DNA of 5,969 nt, taken from the NCBI GenBank assembly GCA_002328295.1, contig DCXE01000061.1, forward strand, positions 5,470 to 11,438, written 5' to 3'. The position numbers were made by a program, and so were the translations under genes. This DNA is from Candidatus Peribacter sp. UBA2144. GTDB lineage: Bacteria > Patescibacteriota > Gracilibacteria > Peribacterales > Peribacteraceae. The stretch's first letter is position 1; every line of letters starts with the position of its first letter. Below the pieces are notes generated by a model. That model saw nothing but the letters and a program-made list of their open reading frames with translations. It was not told where the DNA came from and did no database searches. Positions 4,027 to 5,969 of the stretch are shown piece by piece.

Positions 4027-5969
4027 ATGATTAATTCAATCCTCTCTTCATCTTATCTCCCGTTTCCAGATGCATTCTCGAATTCACTTTTCGTGATTCT
4101 GATAACAGCAGTTTTAGCTTTGATAGTTGCGGCAATTTTTAGAATGATTATTGGAACTAAAGGCCAAGGAACAGAAAAAATGGAAGCGATTGCAAAGAGT
4201 ATTCGACAAGGCTCAATGGCTTTCCTTAAACGTGAATACAGCGTCATTGTTGTTTTTGTAATTGTTGTTGGCGCGCTTCTATATGTATTTCTAGATACAG
4301 GATTGCAAAATGCAAAAGCAGGCACGTGGTCCAATCCATATACTGCAGTAAGCTTCGCTTTCGGTGCAGTTTGCAGTGTGCTTGCGGGTTTCATTGGGAT
4401 GAGGACGGCGACGGCAGCAAACGTCAGAACTACACAGGCTGCTAGAACGGGATTATCTTCAGCACTCAGAGTTGCTTTCCTAAGTGGAGCGACTATGGGG
4501 CTTTCCGTTGTAGGATTAGGTCTTCTGGGACTTATTGGAACAATGCTGGTTCTAACTCAGAAATTCGGCCTATTTCTCCCTGATGCCCTTCAGGTAATTG
4601 CAGGATTTAGCTTTGGAGCATCTTCGGTTGCTTTGTTCGGACGTGTTGGAGGTGGAATATATACAAAGGCAGCGGATGTAGGGGCTGATTTGGTTGGAAA
4701 GGTTGAAGCAGGCATTCCGGAGGATGATCCAAGAAATCCGGCTGTAATTGCAGACAATGTTGGGGATAACGTCGGCGATGTAGCAGGCATGGGAGCAGAT
4801 CTATTTGAAAGTTATGTCGGATCATTAGTCGCCGCAATGCTTATTGGAGTGACTGCGTCAGTCGCTTGGGGTTCAACAATGGAATCTGCGATTTTGTTCC
4901 CGCTCTTTATCTCTGGCTTCGGAATAATTGTAAGCATAATCGGAACATTCGTAGTTAGGACAAGGAAAGGAGGGGATAACGTGCATGGTGCTCTTAAGAA
5001 TGGAATTTTCCTGTCTTCAGGCCTAATGATTGTTGGTGCATATTTCTTAAGTAAACAAATGCTTCCAGAAACGGTATATCTAGGAGTTTTCTTTGCATTG
5101 ATATCAGGATTAGTGGTTGGAGTAATTATTGGAATGATTACGGAGTACTACACCTCCGATAAGTACAAACCGGTCAAAGGCTTGGCTGATGCTTCCAAAA
5201 CCGGTGCGGCTACAACAATCATAGATGGTCTTGCTCTCGGATACGCCTCCACATTTCTTCCTGTTCTATTCATATGTTTGGCGATTGCAGTTGCATACTT
5301 CTCCGCAGGACTTTATGGAATTGCAATAAGCGCAGTAGGAATGCTCTCGACTCTCGGAATCACCTTAGCTGTTGATGCATACGGTCCCGTTGCGGATAAC
5401 GCAGGAGGAATTGCAGAAATGGCAGGACTTCCAAAACAAGTTAGAACTAGAACAGATGCACTCGATTCAGCTGGAAACACAACTGCGGCAATTGGAAAAG
5501 GATTTGCTATCGGTTCAGCAGCTTTAACAGCTCTCGCATTGTTTGCAGCGTTCTCCACAGCTGCGGGACTTGAATCAATTAACTTAATGAATCCTCTGAC
5601 TCTTATCGGACTTCTTTTGGGAGGAACTCTTCCATTCCTATTCTCTGCAATGACAATGAAGGCGGTTGGACGTGCGGCATTCAAAATGATCGAGGAGGTC
5701 AGGCGGCAGTTTCGAACTATCAAAGGCCTTATGGAAGGAGAGGCTGAAGCGGACTCAGCGCGTTGTGTAAGTATTGCAACCGCTGCCGCAATCAGAGAAA
5801 TGATGTTACCCGGCCTTATGGCAGTAGCTTCGCCTGTCGTCGTCGGCTTAGTTCTGGGAGCAGAAGCGCTTGGAGGACTGCTTGCTGGTGCTCTTGTAAC
5901 AGGAGTGCTCCTTGCAATCTCCATGGCAAACTCCGGAGGAGCATGGGACAACGCCAAGAAGTACATTGA
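4027..5969 (+). CDS. hppA: Membrane-bound ion-translocating pyrophosphatase, K+-dependent type, C-terminus outside window
   Basis: An integral membrane pump that hydrolyses cytoplasmic PPi and moves H+ or Na+ outward. 647 complete codons are visible and the frame is still open. The TGA at 5967-5969 is in another frame; here it is the end of ATT plus GA of the next codon. Members are usually 660-720 residues, so only the last few dozen are missing, including the expected final HKAAVVGDTVGDP-type loop. Visible motifs: GGGIYTKAADVGADLVGKVE (208-227), then PEDDPRNP (231-238), DNVGDNVGDVAGMGADLFES (243-262), KGLADASKTGAATT (384-397), DAYGPVADNAGGIAEM (450-465), GNTTAAIGKG (483-492), and NSGGAWDNAKKY (635-646). 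Hydrophobic helices start at about 21-38 and 72-89. Ala487 and Gly490 occupy the positions where K+-independent enzymes have Lys and Thr, so this is the K+-dependent class. Glu261 in DLFES is at the position used by Na+-PPases and some bacterial H+-PPases, so the ion cannot be fixed. The start is the first ATG before helix 1. Confidence 0.96.
   Translation, partial: MINSILSSSYLPFPDAFSNSLFVILITAVLALIVAAIFRMIIGTKGQGTEKMEAIAKSIRQGSMAFLKREYSVIVVFVIVVGALLYVFLDTGLQNAKAGTWSNPYTAVSFAFGAVCSVLAGFIGMRTATAANVRTTQAARTGLSSALRVAFLSGATMGLSVVGLGLLGLIGTMLVLTQKFGLFLPDALQVIAGFSFGASSVALFGRVGGGIYTKAADVGADLVGKVEAGIPEDDPRNPAVIADNVGDNVGDVAGMGADLFESYVGSLVAAMLIGVTASVAWGSTMESAILFPLFISGFGIIVSIIGTFVVRTRKGGDNVHGALKNGIFLSSGLMIVGAYFLSKQMLPETVYLGVFFALISGLVVGVIIGMITEYYTSDKYKPVKGLADASKTGAATTIIDGLALGYASTFLPVLFICLAIAVAYFSAGLYGIAISAVGMLSTLGITLAVDAYGPVADNAGGIAEMAGLPKQVRTRTDALDSAGNTTAAIGKGFAIGSAALTALALFAAFSTAAGLESINLMNPLTLIGLLLGGTLPFLFSAMTMKAVGRAAFKMIEEVRRQFRTIKGLMEGEAEADSARCVSIATAAAIREMMLPGLMAVASPVVVGLVLGAEALGGLLAGALVTGVLLAISMANSGGAWDNAKKYI

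Noticed and set aside
5313..5966. Long 217-codon minus-strand ORF.
   Set aside because: It is antisense to the conserved hppA coding sequence; its Ala/Pro/Ser-rich content reflects the complement of Gly/Ala-rich membrane helices.
5763..5969. Plus-strand ORF ending in TGA at the window edge, which might be read as the natural end of a gene.
   Set aside because: It is out of frame with hppA, which runs through this region with conserved motifs (NSGGAWDNAKKY) and stays open at the edge.

Overview
The window reads as a stretch of chromosome from a small-genome bacterium, most likely Patescibacteria/CPR and probably Parcubacteria-like. This is an inference from gene content and style: a bacterial-type prolyl-tRNA synthetase, a membrane pyrophosphatase, a short membrane-anchored Lys-rich protein, structured palindromic intergenic repeats, and start codons without Shine-Dalgarno sequences. 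TGA is used as a stop (ends of genes 1 and 2), which argues against the code-25 lineages (Gracilibacteria, Absconditabacteria). All recognised genes lie on the + strand.

Layout: (1) 2-190, the C-terminal end of a divergent PAP2 (DUF212) membrane protein. (2) 191-355, a spacer with 9-nt-period arrays in opposite orientations that can fold on each other. (3) 356-2089, a complete proS with catalytic, editing and anticodon-binding domains. (4) 2090-2518, a 429-bp spacer with two ~97-bp palindromic elements (2118-2214 and 2345-2440) and a C-rich tract, then a TATAAT box. (5) 2519-2920, a small protein with an N-terminal hydrophobic segment and a histone-H1-like Lys/Ala tail. (6) 2921-3248, a spacer with a minus-strand open frame of protein-like composition and a weak hairpin plus T-run. 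(7) 3249-3767, a secreted, very Arg-rich small protein. (8) 3768-4026, a clear intrinsic terminator followed by a long inverted array of 8-nt units. (9) 4027-5969, hppA, a K+-dependent-type membrane pyrophosphatase that is open at the window edge and lacks only its last few dozen codons.

The genes do not form one obvious pathway. proS is translation housekeeping and hppA is membrane energetics (PPi hydrolysis coupled to ion pumping, using PPi that includes the product of aminoacyl-tRNA synthesis). The two small basic proteins between them are unassigned: one is probably membrane-tethered with a polyanion-binding tail, the other exported. Large spacers and separate promoter-like boxes suggest mostly single-gene transcription units.

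I do not see a convincing new multi-gene system. The parts most worth a second look are the paired palindromic elements, which differ by a compensatory base-pair change, the inverted short-period arrays, and the two unusual basic proteins.
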